A stretch of DNA of 64,000 nucleotides from Clostridium nigeriense (lineage in GTDB: Bacteria > Bacillota > Clostridia > Clostridiales > Clostridiaceae): assembly GCF_900086595.1 (NCBI RefSeq), contig NZ_LT575472.1, positions 779,046 to 843,045 on the forward strand, written 5' to 3'. Positions within the stretch are counted from its first letter, which is position 1. Each line of letters opens with the position of its first letter. A program made the translations under genes and the position numbers. The notes under the pieces are model-generated. The model was not told where the DNA came from, made no database searches, and saw nothing but the letters and a program-made list of their open reading frames with translations. Below, piece after piece: positions 25,469-34,381 of the stretch.

Positions 25469-26179
25469 ATGACTAAATACGAGGAAATAGCTGCTTGTAT
25501 AAAACAAAAGATAGCTGATGGAGAATACAAAGGAAATGATCAATTACCATTTGAAAAAGATTTATGTGAAATGTTTAATGCCAGTAAGATGACTGTAAAA
25601 AAAGCATTAGATTCTCTAGTAGCAGAAGGTTTAATCGTTAAAAGAAGAGGGGCAGGTACCTTTGTAAAAGATATTTCAAAAAACCAAATAGAAGATTTAG
25701 TTATAAAAAATCAATTTGCAGGATTAACCCATACAATGGCAGGACATAACATAAAAAGTATATTATTAGATTTTAAGATAATTAATGCAAGCAATATAGT
25801 TGCAGAAAATCTTAAAATAAATAAGGATGATTTTGTATGTTTTATACATAGAGTTAGATATGTAGATGGCAATGCAATGGTTATTGAGAAGACTTATATG
25901 CCTTTATATCTTTTTCCAACAATAAAAAAATCAGATGCAGAAGGCTCAATATATAGTTATATTGAAGAAGAATTAAATTACAAGATACAAAGTTCACACT
26001 CTACAGTAAGGGCTAGGAAATCTGATGATTTAGATAGGAAATACCTAGGATTAAAAAGTGATGAACCTGTATTAGAAGTTGAAAGAATAGGATATTTAGA
26101 TAATGGAAAAGTATATGAATATTCTTTTTCTAGACATAGATATGATAGTCATGAATTTAAAGCTATAATTATTAGATAA
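25469..26179 (+). CDS. GntR-family regulator with UTRA domain (first of two paralogues)
   Basis: The 236-residue protein has a GntR winged helix at residues about 1-68 (QLPFEKDLCEMFNASKMTVK, then VKRRGAGTFVKD) and a C-terminal UTRA ligand-binding domain, so it belongs to the HutC subfamily, whose ligands are often sugar phosphates. The regulator at 33632 has the same length and clear similarity throughout (SKMTVKKALD, LVAEGL, VKRRG-GTFVKDI shared). It lies between manA and the GH1 gene, and GTNTANAC sites are found in three promoters around it. It therefore likely controls this carbohydrate system. Its stop codon lies inside a terminator hairpin. Confidence 0.92.
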   Translation: MTKYEEIAACIKQKIADGEYKGNDQLPFEKDLCEMFNASKMTVKKALDSLVAEGLIVKRRGAGTFVKDISKNQIEDLVIKNQFAGLTHTMAGHNIKSILLDFKIINASNIVAENLKINKDDFVCFIHRVRYVDGNAMVIEKTYMPLYLFPTIKKSDAEGSIYSYIEEELNYKIQSSHSTVRARKSDDLDRKYLGLKSDEPVLEVERIGYLDNGKVYEYSFSRHRYDSHEFKAIIIR

Positions 26180-26194
26180 TTATAGCTTTTTTTA
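26158..26194 (+). terminator. Terminator overlapping the GntR stop codon
   Basis: AAAGCTATAATTAT pairs with ATAATTATAGCTTT around TAG and is followed by a run of T. The stem uses the last coding bases of the regulator. Confidence 0.75.
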
Positions 26195-26243
26195 TTTATA
26201 TATATAAGTTCAAAGAATATTAATATATATTAATTAGGTAAAA

Positions 26244-26275
26244 GTATAGACATATTATTGAGAGGTAGATATAAT
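26244..26275 (+). promoter_or_regulatory. GH1 promoter with HutC-type operator
   Basis: TAGACA (26247-26252), 17 bases, then TATAAT (26270-26275). The operator-like GTATAGAC (26244-26251) covers the -35 box. The 14-base string AAAAGTATAGACAT occurs identically in the ABC transporter promoter at 28817. Confidence 0.7.
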
Positions 26276-26306
26276 TTAGGTATAAGGAATAGAGGAGGAA
26301 AAACAA

Positions 26307-27707
26307 ATGAGTAGAAAAAATATTTTTCCAAAGGGATTTTGGTGGGGATCAGCAACATCAGGACCACAAAGTGAAGGAGATTTTAATAAGAAAAATAAAA
26401 ATATATTTGATTATTGGTATGAAATAGAACCAGAAGCTTTTTTTGATAATGTTGGACCAGTAATAGCATCTAATTTTTATAATTCATATAAAGAAGACAT
26501 AGCTATGATTAAGGAGATAGGATTAAATAGTTTAAGAACATCAATACAATGGACTCGTTTAATAAAGAATTTTGAAACAGCAGAAGTTGATGAAGATGGA
26601 GTAAAGTTTTATAATAATGTTATAGATGAAATTATTAAAAATGGAATGACACCAGTAATTAACTTACATCATTTTGATTTACCAATAGAATTATATGAAA
26701 AATATGGTGGGTGGGAATCAAAACATGTTGTAGATTTATTTGTTAAATTTGCTAAGGTAGCTTTTGAGTTGTTTGGAGATAAAGTTAAACATTGGACAAC
26801 TTTTAATGAGCCTATAGTAGTAGTTGAAGGAGAATACCTATATCAATTTCATTACCCTAAATTAGTAGATGGAAAAAAAGCTATGCAAGTGCTATATAAT
26901 CTAAATTTAGCTTCTGCTAAAGCTATTAAGGTATTTAAGGAAGGTGGATATGGAAAGGATAATGGACAAATAGGAATTATATTAAATTTAACTCCTGCAT
27001 ATCCTAGAGATGAAAATAATGAAGAAGATTTAAAAGCATCTAAAATAGCAGATGACTTCTTTAACAATTCATTTTTAGATCCAGCTGTAAAAGGTGAATT
27101 TCCAAAGAATCTTGTAAAGCTTTTAGAGGAAGAAAAAGTTATATGGGAATCTACAGAGGAAGAATTAGAAATAATTAAAAACAATACTATAGACTTTTTA
27201 GGTGTGAATTATTACCAGCCAAGAAGGGTAAAAGCAAAAGAAAGCCAATTTGATTATTCAAGAGGCTGGATGCCAGATAAATACTTCGATAATTATGAAA
27301 TGCCAGGAAGAAGAATGAATCCATATAGGGGTTGGGAAATTTATCCTGAGGCTATGTATGATATAGCAATCAATATAAGAGATAATTACAATAATATACC
27401 ATGGTATATATCAGAAAATGGTATGGGAGTTGAAGGTGAAGAAAAATATATAAATTCTGAAGGTTATATAGAAGATGACTACAGAATAGAATTTATCAAG
27501 GAACATTTAGTTAACCTAAATAAAGCAATAGAAGAAGGCGCTAATTGTTTTGGATATCATACGTGGACTCCTATTGATTGCTGGTCTTGGACTAATGCTT
27601 ACAAGAATAGATATGGGTTTATCGCAGTAGATTTAAAAACACAAAAGAAAACTATTAAAAAATCAGGAAGATGGATAGAAGAAGTTTCTAAAAATAATAG
27701 TTTTTAA
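26307..27707 (+). CDS. Glycoside hydrolase family 1, probable 6-phospho-beta-glucosidase
   Basis: This 466-residue cytoplasmic GH1 enzyme has the acid/base Glu168 in TTFNEP and the nucleophile Glu370 in YISENG. The substrate-region start FWWGSATSGPQSEG and the late segment DCWSWTNAYKNRYGF resemble a Firmicutes branch usually annotated as 6-phospho-beta-glucosidase. Serine replaces the glutamate that binds free sugars in beta-glucosidases, which favours a phosphorylated substrate. There is no PTS in the locus, but the next gene encodes a ROK kinase of the beta-glucoside kinase type, which could supply phosphorylated disaccharides. It is transcribed with that kinase from its own promoter. Substrate (gluco- or manno-configured) is undetermined. 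Confidence 0.9.
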   Translation: MSRKNIFPKGFWWGSATSGPQSEGDFNKKNKNIFDYWYEIEPEAFFDNVGPVIASNFYNSYKEDIAMIKEIGLNSLRTSIQWTRLIKNFETAEVDEDGVKFYNNVIDEIIKNGMTPVINLHHFDLPIELYEKYGGWESKHVVDLFVKFAKVAFELFGDKVKHWTTFNEPIVVVEGEYLYQFHYPKLVDGKKAMQVLYNLNLASAKAIKVFKEGGYGKDNGQIGIILNLTPAYPRDENNEEDLKASKIADDFFNNSFLDPAVKGEFPKNLVKLLEEEKVIWESTEEELEIIKNNTIDFLGVNYYQPRRVKAKESQFDYSRGWMPDKYFDNYEMPGRRMNPYRGWEIYPEAMYDIAINIRDNYNNIPWYISENGMGVEGEEKYINSEGYIEDDYRIEFIKEHLVNLNKAIEEGANCFGYHTWTPIDCWSWTNAYKNRYGFIAVDLKTQKKTIKKSGRWIEEVSKNNSF

Positions 27708-27753
27708 ATGGACATATAATGGTCATAAAAATGGAGAATGAGGGAGAAGAGAA

Positions 27754-28662
27754 ATGAGCAAGTATCTTATATTTGACATTGGCGGAAGTAGTGTTAAACA
27801 TGCTATCATGACTGAAGAAGGAGAATTTATTACTAAAGGAAGTTATAAATCAGAAAGAAATAACTTTGATGTATTTAAAGCTTCTATGATAGAGGAAATT
27901 GAAAAAGCTAAGAAAAATTATAACATAGAAGGAGTAGCAATTAGTGCTCCTGGTGGAGTAAATAGTGATACTGGCTTTATCGGTGGAAATAGTGCATTAC
28001 CTTGTATCCATGGACCTAACTTTAAAAAAATATTTGGAGAAGATTTAGGGATTAAATTAGAACTAGAAAATGATGCAAATTGCGCTGCTTTAGGTGAGGT
28101 TTGGAAAGGTGCTGCAAAGGATAATAATGATGTGCTTTTTATTGTATGCGGAACAGGAATAGGTGGAGCTGTAATAAAGGATAAGAAAATTCATAAAGGT
28201 AATAACCTTCATGGAGGAGAGTTTGGTTACTTAGTTTTAAATTGTGAAAGAAAAGGAAAAGATTCTACTTTTATAACATGGAGTAATCTAGCCTCAACAG
28301 GTGCATTAGTAAAAGAAATTGCAGAAATTAAGGGAATATCAGAATTTGAGATAGATGGAAAGAAAATATTTGAGTTAGCTGAAAATGGAGATGAAGATTG
28401 CATAAAGGCTATAGATAATTTCTATTTTAATAATGCTTTAGGAGTATTTAACTTACAGTATATTTATGATCCAGAAAAAATAGTTATTGGTGGCGCTATT
28501 AGTAGTAGAGAAGATTTCATAGAAAAGATAAATGAAAAATTAGATATAATCATTAATAATATCAAGATTGCTAAGGTAAGACCTATAATTGAAAAATGCA
28601 AATTTGAAAATGATGCAAACCTTTTAGGTGCCCTATTTAATTTTTTGCAAAGAAATAAATAA
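27754..28662 (+). CDS. ROK family kinase, beta-glucoside kinase-like
   Basis: The 302-residue protein has the ROK ATP-binding motif IFDIGGSSVKHA, the catalytic aspartate in LELENDANCAALGE and the CGTGIGGAVI loop. The zinc-binding CxCGxxGCxE motif of most ROK glucokinases is absent, as in beta-glucoside kinases (BglK), and the ISAPGGVNSDTGFIGG segment is also BglK-like. Such enzymes phosphorylate the non-reducing glucosyl residue of disaccharides such as cellobiose after import. The gene follows the GH1 gene by 46 bases and a terminator ends the unit, so the pair probably act in sequence. The mannobiose alternative cannot be excluded. Confidence 0.85.
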   Translation: MSKYLIFDIGGSSVKHAIMTEEGEFITKGSYKSERNNFDVFKASMIEEIEKAKKNYNIEGVAISAPGGVNSDTGFIGGNSALPCIHGPNFKKIFGEDLGIKLELENDANCAALGEVWKGAAKDNNDVLFIVCGTGIGGAVIKDKKIHKGNNLHGGEFGYLVLNCERKGKDSTFITWSNLASTGALVKEIAEIKGISEFEIDGKKIFELAENGDEDCIKAIDNFYFNNALGVFNLQYIYDPEKIVIGGAISSREDFIEKINEKLDIIINNIKIAKVRPIIEKCKFENDANLLGALFNFLQRNK

Positions 28663-28670
28663 GAATTATT

Positions 28671-28706
28671 AACCAAGAAGTATTAAAAAAACTTCTTGGT
28701 TTTTTA
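28671..28706 (+). terminator. Terminator after the ROK kinase
   Basis: AACCAAGAAGT pairs with ACTTCTTGGTT around a nine-base A-rich loop and a T-run follows. Confidence 0.85.
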
Positions 28707-28819
28707 CTATTTATAAAGGTATTTACATATAAATATTGATAAAAATATAGGTTTTGATATATATTTATAAAGTACATATAATATTTAACATAACAAAAGT
28801 ATATTTATAATAAATAAAA

Positions 28820-28851
28820 GTATAGACATTTATAAAAAATGGGTGTAGAAT
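28820..28851 (+). promoter_or_regulatory. ABC operon promoter with HutC-type operator
   Basis: TAGACA (28823-28828), a 17-base spacer and TAGAAT (28846-28851). GTATAGAC (28820-28827) overlaps the -35 box exactly as in the GH1 promoter. Confidence 0.7.
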
Positions 28852-28860
28852 ATAAATGAG

Positions 28861-28874
28861 GGAAACGTTTTCGA
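28861..28874 (+). promoter_or_regulatory. Candidate cre (CcpA) site
   Basis: GGAAACGTTTTCGA resembles the catabolite-responsive element core NAARCGNWWWC, with mismatches at the outer positions. It lies just downstream of the expected transcription start, suiting repression by preferred sugars. Confidence 0.5.
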
Positions 28875-28914
28875 ATAATAAATAAAAAAAGGTATAATTT
28901 GAGGAGGAAAGGGT

Positions 28915-30189
28915 ATGAAAAAAAGACTAATAAGTGTAATGTGTTTATCAATTTTTGCAGCTACATTATTTGCTGGATGTGGCTCAAAAGATACTTCTAA
29001 CAAGGAAGGAGTTACATTAAAAGTTTTAACCCACAGAACTGATATCATCGATACAACTTTAAAGAAAATTGGTGATGAGTATTTTGAGAAGACAGGAGTA
29101 AAAGTTGAATGGGAAGGAATCACTGATTACGAAGGTGTTGTAAAGACAAGAATGAACACTGATGATTATGGTGATGTACTTAATGTTTTACCTGCAATTA
29201 CAAGTACAGAATTGTCTCAATTCTTTGAACCATTAGGAACAGTAGACGAGTTAAAAGATTATGAAGGTGTTACTCAAAGAGCAGATGGTGGTAAAGTTTA
29301 TGGGTTACCAAACGGTTTAGGAGCAACAGGAATAGTTTATAATAAAAAAGTTGTAGCAGAGGCTGGATATAATGAGTTTCCAAAAACATTAGATGAGCTT
29401 TATGATTTAGCGGACAAGCTTGCTAAAATGGGTGGAGTAGTTCCACTAGCAATTAACTCTAAAGATAAATGGCCATTAGGTCAATATGATTCAGTTGCTT
29501 CAGTAGCATATGGAACTCCATATTATTATAGAGATATGGGTAAAATGGATGATGCTTTATTAGCAGGAAAACCAACAGGTGATGTTTTAGAAATTCTTTA
29601 TAAATTTGTAAGTAGTGGATGGGTAGAACAAGATTTAACTACTACTAACTGGGAACAATCAAAATCAGATATGGCAAATGGTAAAATTGCTATGATGGCT
29701 TTAGGTATGTGGGCAGTTCCACAAATTCAAGGATTAGCCTCTAATCCAGAAGATATTGGTATAGCACCATTCCCTGTAAATAATAGTGGTAAGTTAAAAG
29801 CAGAAGCTGGTCCAGACCAATTCCTAGCAGTAAGTGCACATTCAAAACATAAAGAAGAAGCAATAGACTTTGTTAAATTCTACACTACATCAGGATATGC
29901 TGATAGTGAAGGATTAATCCCAGCTAAAAAGGGACAAGAATCTAAAAATCCTGTAGTTAAAGGATACCAAGATTCAGGAGTTGAATTATTACTTGCAGAT
30001 CCATCAGAAGCAGATCCAGCAGCAAGTGATAAAACAACAGAAATAGCAAACAATGCAGGATTTAAATTCTGGGAAGGTTCTTATATTCAAGAAGCAGTTA
30101 TTGCAGCTAAAAAGAGTCGTGCAGACTTTGAAGCAGTAGTTAAGAAATATAATGATGCTTGGAATAAGAGTAAGGCAGCAGCAAATTAA
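28915..30189 (+). CDS. Sugar ABC transporter substrate-binding lipoprotein
   Basis: The 424-residue family 1 extracellular solute-binding protein has a lipoprotein signal peptide with lipobox LFAGC; Cys22 is the lipidated residue. The mature protein begins GSKDTSNKEG and includes VKVEWEGITDY, the GLPNGLGATGIVYNKKV hinge-type segment and IAPFPVNNSGK. It would capture an oligosaccharide outside the membrane and deliver it to the two permeases that follow. No ATPase is encoded here, as is common for such importers, which share a general MsmX/MsmK-type ATPase. RBS is GGAGGAAAGG. Operator and cre-like sites precede it. Confidence 0.93.
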   Translation: MKKRLISVMCLSIFAATLFAGCGSKDTSNKEGVTLKVLTHRTDIIDTTLKKIGDEYFEKTGVKVEWEGITDYEGVVKTRMNTDDYGDVLNVLPAITSTELSQFFEPLGTVDELKDYEGVTQRADGGKVYGLPNGLGATGIVYNKKVVAEAGYNEFPKTLDELYDLADKLAKMGGVVPLAINSKDKWPLGQYDSVASVAYGTPYYYRDMGKMDDALLAGKPTGDVLEILYKFVSSGWVEQDLTTTNWEQSKSDMANGKIAMMALGMWAVPQIQGLASNPEDIGIAPFPVNNSGKLKAEAGPDQFLAVSAHSKHKEEAIDFVKFYTTSGYADSEGLIPAKKGQESKNPVVKGYQDSGVELLLADPSEADPAASDKTTEIANNAGFKFWEGSYIQEAVIAAKKSRADFEAVVKKYNDAWNKSKAAAN

Positions 30190-30203
30190 TAAATAGAATT
30201 TTA

Positions 30204-30240
30204 AATTTCAGTTTAGGACAAAGTGTCCTAAACTGAAATT
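30204..30240 (+). other. Intra-operon hairpin after the binding-protein gene
   Basis: AATTTCAGTTTAGGACA pairs perfectly with TGTCCTAAACTGAAATT around a three-base loop. No T-run follows and the permease ribosome site begins 12 bases later. It probably protects the 3' end of the binding-protein message or partly attenuates the permease genes. Confidence 0.7.
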
Positions 30241-30266
30241 GTTATTATAAATGGGAGGATAGAACC

Positions 30267-31139
30267 GTGTTTAGTAAGCTAGATTATAAATATCAAAGAA
30301 GAATCATAATAGTATTATTTCTAATAGTGCCACTAACATTTTTATTATTATTTACTTATTTACCAGCAATAAACATGATATCTTATAGTTTTACTAGTTG
30401 GAAGGGGTATGGAAACAAAACTTTTGTTGGACTTAAAAATTATATTGATATTTTCAGTAACCCAGAAACCTTTGCAGTTTTTAAGAATAGTATTTACTAC
30501 TTTGTTGGAGGAATCATTCAGTTAATATTAGCTTTTTACTTAGCAGTAGTAGTTAATTCAAAGCTAAAGGCAAAGAATTTTTTTAAATCAATTTTCTTTT
30601 TCCCATATCTAATTAATGGTGTTGCAATTTCTTTAATGTTCTTATTCTTCTTTCAACCAGAGGGGACTTTAGATACAGTTTTAAGAACTATAGGACTTCA
30701 AGGTGTAATTACTCAATGGCTTGGAAATGAAAACGTAGTTAACTATTCATTAGCATTTACTTCAGTTTGGAGATACATAGGATATAGCTTTATAATATTC
30801 TTAGGAGCAATGCAATCAGTACCTACTGAAGTTTTAGAAGCAGCAGAAATAGATGGAGCAGGGGAATGGCATAAGATTAAATATATATTAGTTCCATCAG
30901 TAAAAAATATCATTAAATTAAACTTAATTCTTAATATTTCAGGAGCAATTTCAGTATTTGAAATTCCATATATTATGACAGGTGGAGCAAATGGAAGTTC
31001 AACCTTTGTTATAGAAACAATGAATACAGCCTTTAAGTTTAACCAAGTAGGTAAAGCTTCAGCAATGGCAGTAATAGTAATGGTTATAGTAGCAATAGTA
31101 GCATTAATTCAAAATATTTTCTTTAAGGAGGAAAAATAA
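30267..31139 (+). CDS. Sugar ABC transporter permease 1
   Basis: This 290-residue permease of the MalF/UgpA type has about six membrane helices. The EAA loop is EAAEIDGAGEWHKIKYILVP (about residues 191-210), which docks with the ATPase. The start is GTG with GGGAGG eight bases upstream. The stop overlaps the ATG of the second permease by one base, so they are translationally coupled. It forms the membrane channel with that protein for the sugar delivered by the upstream lipoprotein. Confidence 0.93.
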   Translation: MFSKLDYKYQRRIIIVLFLIVPLTFLLLFTYLPAINMISYSFTSWKGYGNKTFVGLKNYIDIFSNPETFAVFKNSIYYFVGGIIQLILAFYLAVVVNSKLKAKNFFKSIFFFPYLINGVAISLMFLFFFQPEGTLDTVLRTIGLQGVITQWLGNENVVNYSLAFTSVWRYIGYSFIIFLGAMQSVPTEVLEAAEIDGAGEWHKIKYILVPSVKNIIKLNLILNISGAISVFEIPYIMTGGANGSSTFVIETMNTAFKFNQVGKASAMAVIVMVIVAIVALIQNIFFKEEK

Positions 31140-31993
31140 TGAGTGATATAGACGTACGTAAATCAAAAATTAGACAAATAGCTTGGTCAATAACTAAGTA
31201 TGCTTCGTGTATATTGGCAGCTCTAATTTTTATACTTCCAATATTAACTATTTTTCTAGCATCCTTTAAAGAATACGATGAGTTTTATACAACTAGTAAG
31301 TTATCATTACCAGAAAATTTATTTAACTTTTCTAATTATGTAAAAGCTTTTATAGATGGAGGAATGCTTAGAGGCTTTATGAATACTGCATTTATAATGG
31401 TAATATCATTAACAGGTGCGATACTTATGGGCGCTATGGTAGCCTTTGTGCTTCAAAGATTTGATTTTAAGTTAAAAAAGGCAATTTTACTTATATACTT
31501 ATTTCCAATGTTCCTACCAATGGTAACAACTCAAGTTGCAACTTTCCAAATAGTATCAAAGCTTGGGCTTTATAATACCATTTGGGCACCAATAATCTTA
31601 TACTTAGGTGCTGATGTAATGAGTATTTATATAATGATGCAATTTATGGAATCTATTCCTATAGCTAACGATGAAGCAGCTATGCTAGATGGGGCATCAT
31701 ATATATATATATTTAATAGATTAATATTACCACTATTAAAACCAGCAATAGCAACCATAATAATTTTAAGAGGTGTAGGTATTTATAATGACTTCTATAC
31801 ACCATTCTTATATGCACCAGCTCAAGAGCTTGGAACAGTTGCTACATCACTATATAAGTTTATAGGACCTTATGGTGGACAATGGAATGTAATTGCAGCA
31901 GGTGTAATTTTAATAATGATTCCAACTGCAATAGTATTTATACTATTACAAAAATATATTTACAATGGATTTGTTGACGGAGCAGTTAAATAG
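31139..31993 (+). CDS. Sugar ABC transporter permease 2
   Basis: The 284-residue permease is of the MalG/UgpE type. It has six predicted helices and the EAA loop NDEAAMLDGASYIYIFNRLI near residues 180-199. The C-terminus (YIYNGFVDGAVK) matches carbohydrate permeases. AAGGAGG inside the end of permease 1 serves as its ribosome site. It pairs with permease 1. Confidence 0.93.
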   Translation: MSDIDVRKSKIRQIAWSITKYASCILAALIFILPILTIFLASFKEYDEFYTTSKLSLPENLFNFSNYVKAFIDGGMLRGFMNTAFIMVISLTGAILMGAMVAFVLQRFDFKLKKAILLIYLFPMFLPMVTTQVATFQIVSKLGLYNTIWAPIILYLGADVMSIYIMMQFMESIPIANDEAAMLDGASYIYIFNRLILPLLKPAIATIIILRGVGIYNDFYTPFLYAPAQELGTVATSLYKFIGPYGGQWNVIAAGVILIMIPTAIVFILLQKYIYNGFVDGAVK

Positions 31994-32003
31994 AGAGGAT
32001 GCT

Positions 32004-32588
32004 ATGGAAAATAAGACTTTTAAATTTATAAATACACTTTATGTAATAATGATAACAAATATAATGGCAGTGATATTTTTAGCTTTAGGGTTATTATCCT
32101 TTAGTTTAGTACCTGTAATCTTTACTGTTATTGAAATTATGAAAGAATTAATAGATGGAGAACTTGATGGGTACTCAGGTATAATAAAATATTTTAGTTC
32201 TAAGATATTTACTAATATAAAAAAGTATAAAAAAGAAGAAATAATAACAGGAATATACACATTAATTTTAATTATAGCTATATTTATGTTGAAAAGAGTT
32301 AATCATCCCTTTGCAACTAGTTTAAACATATTATTTATGTATATATTTGCAATGATAAGTATATATTGGGGATTTTATGCTCTTATAAATGTAGTTCAAG
32401 ATAAAAATTATAAATATTTAAATGTATTAGGAGTAATGTTTAAAAATCCTAAAATACTATTAATTTCAGTATTACTTTTTATTATTTTAATATTTGTTGG
32501 AATTGCAATGAAGGAATTTTTAGTCTTATTTTCATTTAGCTTATATGGATTTCTATTTATAAAAATGAACTATAGACTTGAAAAATAA
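32004..32588 (+). CDS. DUF624 (YesL-like) membrane protein
   Basis: The 194-residue integral membrane protein has about five or six hydrophobic helices and the DUF624 pattern, as in Bacillus YesL, often encoded in carbohydrate ABC operons. Its function is unknown; an accessory role in sugar transport or regulation has been suggested. The ATG at 32004 is chosen because GAGAGGA lies just upstream; an earlier in-frame start would lie inside the permease gene. It is 10 bases from permease 2 and 25 from the GH113 gene. Confidence 0.75.
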   Translation: MENKTFKFINTLYVIMITNIMAVIFLALGLLSFSLVPVIFTVIEIMKELIDGELDGYSGIIKYFSSKIFTNIKKYKKEEIITGIYTLILIIAIFMLKRVNHPFATSLNILFMYIFAMISIYWGFYALINVVQDKNYKYLNVLGVMFKNPKILLISVLLFIILIFVGIAMKEFLVLFSFSLYGFLFIKMNYRLEK

Positions 32589-32613
32589 TATATGAAGAGG
32601 TTGTATAAGGGAT

Positions 32614-33558
32614 ATGATAGATAACTTTGAGATAAAAAGCTTTAACTTTGTAACATGGAATTGGGAAAAGGATATAGTTGTTAAAGATGTAAAAAAAGAA
32701 ATAGATTATCAAGTAGAAAATTGCTATATAAATACAATAACTTTTGCATTTGCAGCTTATCAAGAGCATTGTTATTCAACTGAAATTCATTGGCAAGGTA
32801 GCCATATGCCAAAGGAAAAAGAATTAGTTGAATTGATAAGATATGCACAAGAGAAAGGTCTTAAAGTGATTTTAAAACCCATGATAAATGTTTCAGACGG
32901 TTATTGGAGAGCTTATATTAGATTTTTCGATGAAGATGTTCCATGTGAACCAAAATGGAAGGATTGGTTTAATAATTATAATGAGTATTTAACTAATTAT
33001 GCTAAACTTTCTGAAATATATAATGTTGATATGCTTATAATAGGCTGTGAACTAGTTGGGACTGATCATAGAGAAGGTGAATGGAGATACCTAATTAAAG
33101 AGTTAAGAAAATTATATAAAGGAAAGTTAACATATAATTGTGATAAGTACCAAGAACATAATATAAATTGGTGGGATGATTTAGATTATATATCTTCTTC
33201 AGGATACTATCCTGTTGGAAGTATAAGAAGTGAACTTAAAAGAATAGAAGCTGTAGTTAAAAGATTTAATAAGCCATTTTTCTTTTCAGAGGCAGGATGT
33301 CCAGCAGTTAAAGATGCTAGTAAGGCTCCTAATGATTGGACTATAATTTTAAATGGTATTCCAAGTGAAGATGAACAATGCAGTTTTTATGAAGAATTAT
33401 TTAATGAAAGTATTGATTCAGGTTTTGTTAAAGGATTTTGTTTTTGGGACTGGCCAATGAAATCTCCAAAGAAAAATGAAGAAGTATTTAAAAAAGACTA
33501 TTGTGTTAAATTTAAAAAATCTGAAAAAATTATTGCTAAAAATTTTAAAGCTATTTAG
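32614..33558 (+). CDS. Glycoside hydrolase family 113-like (beta-mannanase type)
   Basis: The 314-residue protein has no signal peptide, so it acts in the cytoplasm. The (beta/alpha)8 barrel opens with FNFVTWNWEKD. The expected GH113 acid/base is Glu146 in IIGCELVGTDHREGEWR, and the nucleophile is Glu226 in FFSEAGCPAV; ILKPMINVSDGYWR is also typical. GH113 enzymes hydrolyse beta-1,4-mannans or manno-oligosaccharides. Its position as last gene of the ABC operon suggests it degrades the imported oligosaccharide. The ribosome site is weak or shifted: GAAGAGG lies 13 bases from the ATG. Related barrel families cannot be fully excluded. Confidence 0.78.
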   Translation: MIDNFEIKSFNFVTWNWEKDIVVKDVKKEIDYQVENCYINTITFAFAAYQEHCYSTEIHWQGSHMPKEKELVELIRYAQEKGLKVILKPMINVSDGYWRAYIRFFDEDVPCEPKWKDWFNNYNEYLTNYAKLSEIYNVDMLIIGCELVGTDHREGEWRYLIKELRKLYKGKLTYNCDKYQEHNINWWDDLDYISSSGYYPVGSIRSELKRIEAVVKRFNKPFFFSEAGCPAVKDASKAPNDWTIILNGIPSEDEQCSFYEELFNESIDSGFVKGFCFWDWPMKSPKKNEEVFKKDYCVKFKKSEKIIAKNFKAI

Positions 33559-33631
33559 AGAGTTATATTACTAATGGAACTTTTTATAGGTAATATTATT
33601 TCAGTAAAGTAGAGAATGAGAGAGTATAGTT

Positions 33632-34342
33632 ATGTTAAAGTATGTTGAGATTTCTAATGATATAAGAAATAAAATAATAGATGGTATATATTTACCTAAT
33701 GAAAAGCTACCATATGAAAAAGATATTTGTGATGAGTATAACTCAAGTAAGATGACTGTGAAAAAAGCCTTAGATATACTAGTAGCAGAAGGATTATTAG
33801 TAAAAAGAAGAGGTAGTGGTACCTTTGTAAAGGATATAAATCCAAAGGAAAGGGATAATTTAATAGCATCTACTCAATTTAGAGGTTTATCTTCATTTTA
33901 TGCAAATCATAAAGTTGAAAGTATAATTTTAACTTATAAAGTTATTAACCCAGATAAAAATATCTCTAAAAAATTGTTGGTAAATGAAGAGGATTTTGTT
34001 TATCAAATAATAAGAGTTAGATCAGTTGATGGGGTATATGCAGTAATAGAAGAAATGTATATGCCAATTCAAATAATTCCTGGTTTAAAAAAGAAGCATT
34101 TGTATGGTTCTATATATGAGTACATAGAAAGAATACTTAAATTAAAGATACAAAGTGCTCATAGAACAATTACAGTTAAAAAAGCCACAGACTATGAGAT
34201 AAAACATTTGAATGTTAAGGAAAATGATCCTTTAGGAATAATAGAGCAAGTGGCATATTTAGATAATGGGCAAGCTTTTGAATATTCAATAGTTACCCAT
34301 AGGTGCGAAGAATTTAAAGTAAATACAGTTGTATTTAGGTAA
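33632..34342 (+). CDS. GntR-family regulator with UTRA domain (second paralogue)
   Basis: This 236-residue protein is a paralogue of the regulator at 25469, with the same length and domain order. The winged helix has KLPYEKDICDEYNSSKMTVK and VKRRGSGTFVKDI, and the UTRA domain follows. The two resemble each other over their whole length, roughly half the residues by eye. It begins 73 bases after the GH113 gene and 39 bases before a ROK kinase gene, probably in the same transcript. It may bind the same GTNTANAC operators as its sister or respond to a different intermediate. Confidence 0.92.
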   Translation: MLKYVEISNDIRNKIIDGIYLPNEKLPYEKDICDEYNSSKMTVKKALDILVAEGLLVKRRGSGTFVKDINPKERDNLIASTQFRGLSSFYANHKVESIILTYKVINPDKNISKKLLVNEEDFVYQIIRVRSVDGVYAVIEEMYMPIQIIPGLKKKHLYGSIYEYIERILKLKIQSAHRTITVKKATDYEIKHLNVKENDPLGIIEQVAYLDNGQAFEYSIVTHRCEEFKVNTVVFR

Positions 34343-34381
34343 TGTTATAAGTTCTATATATTAATAATCATGGAGTGAAAA

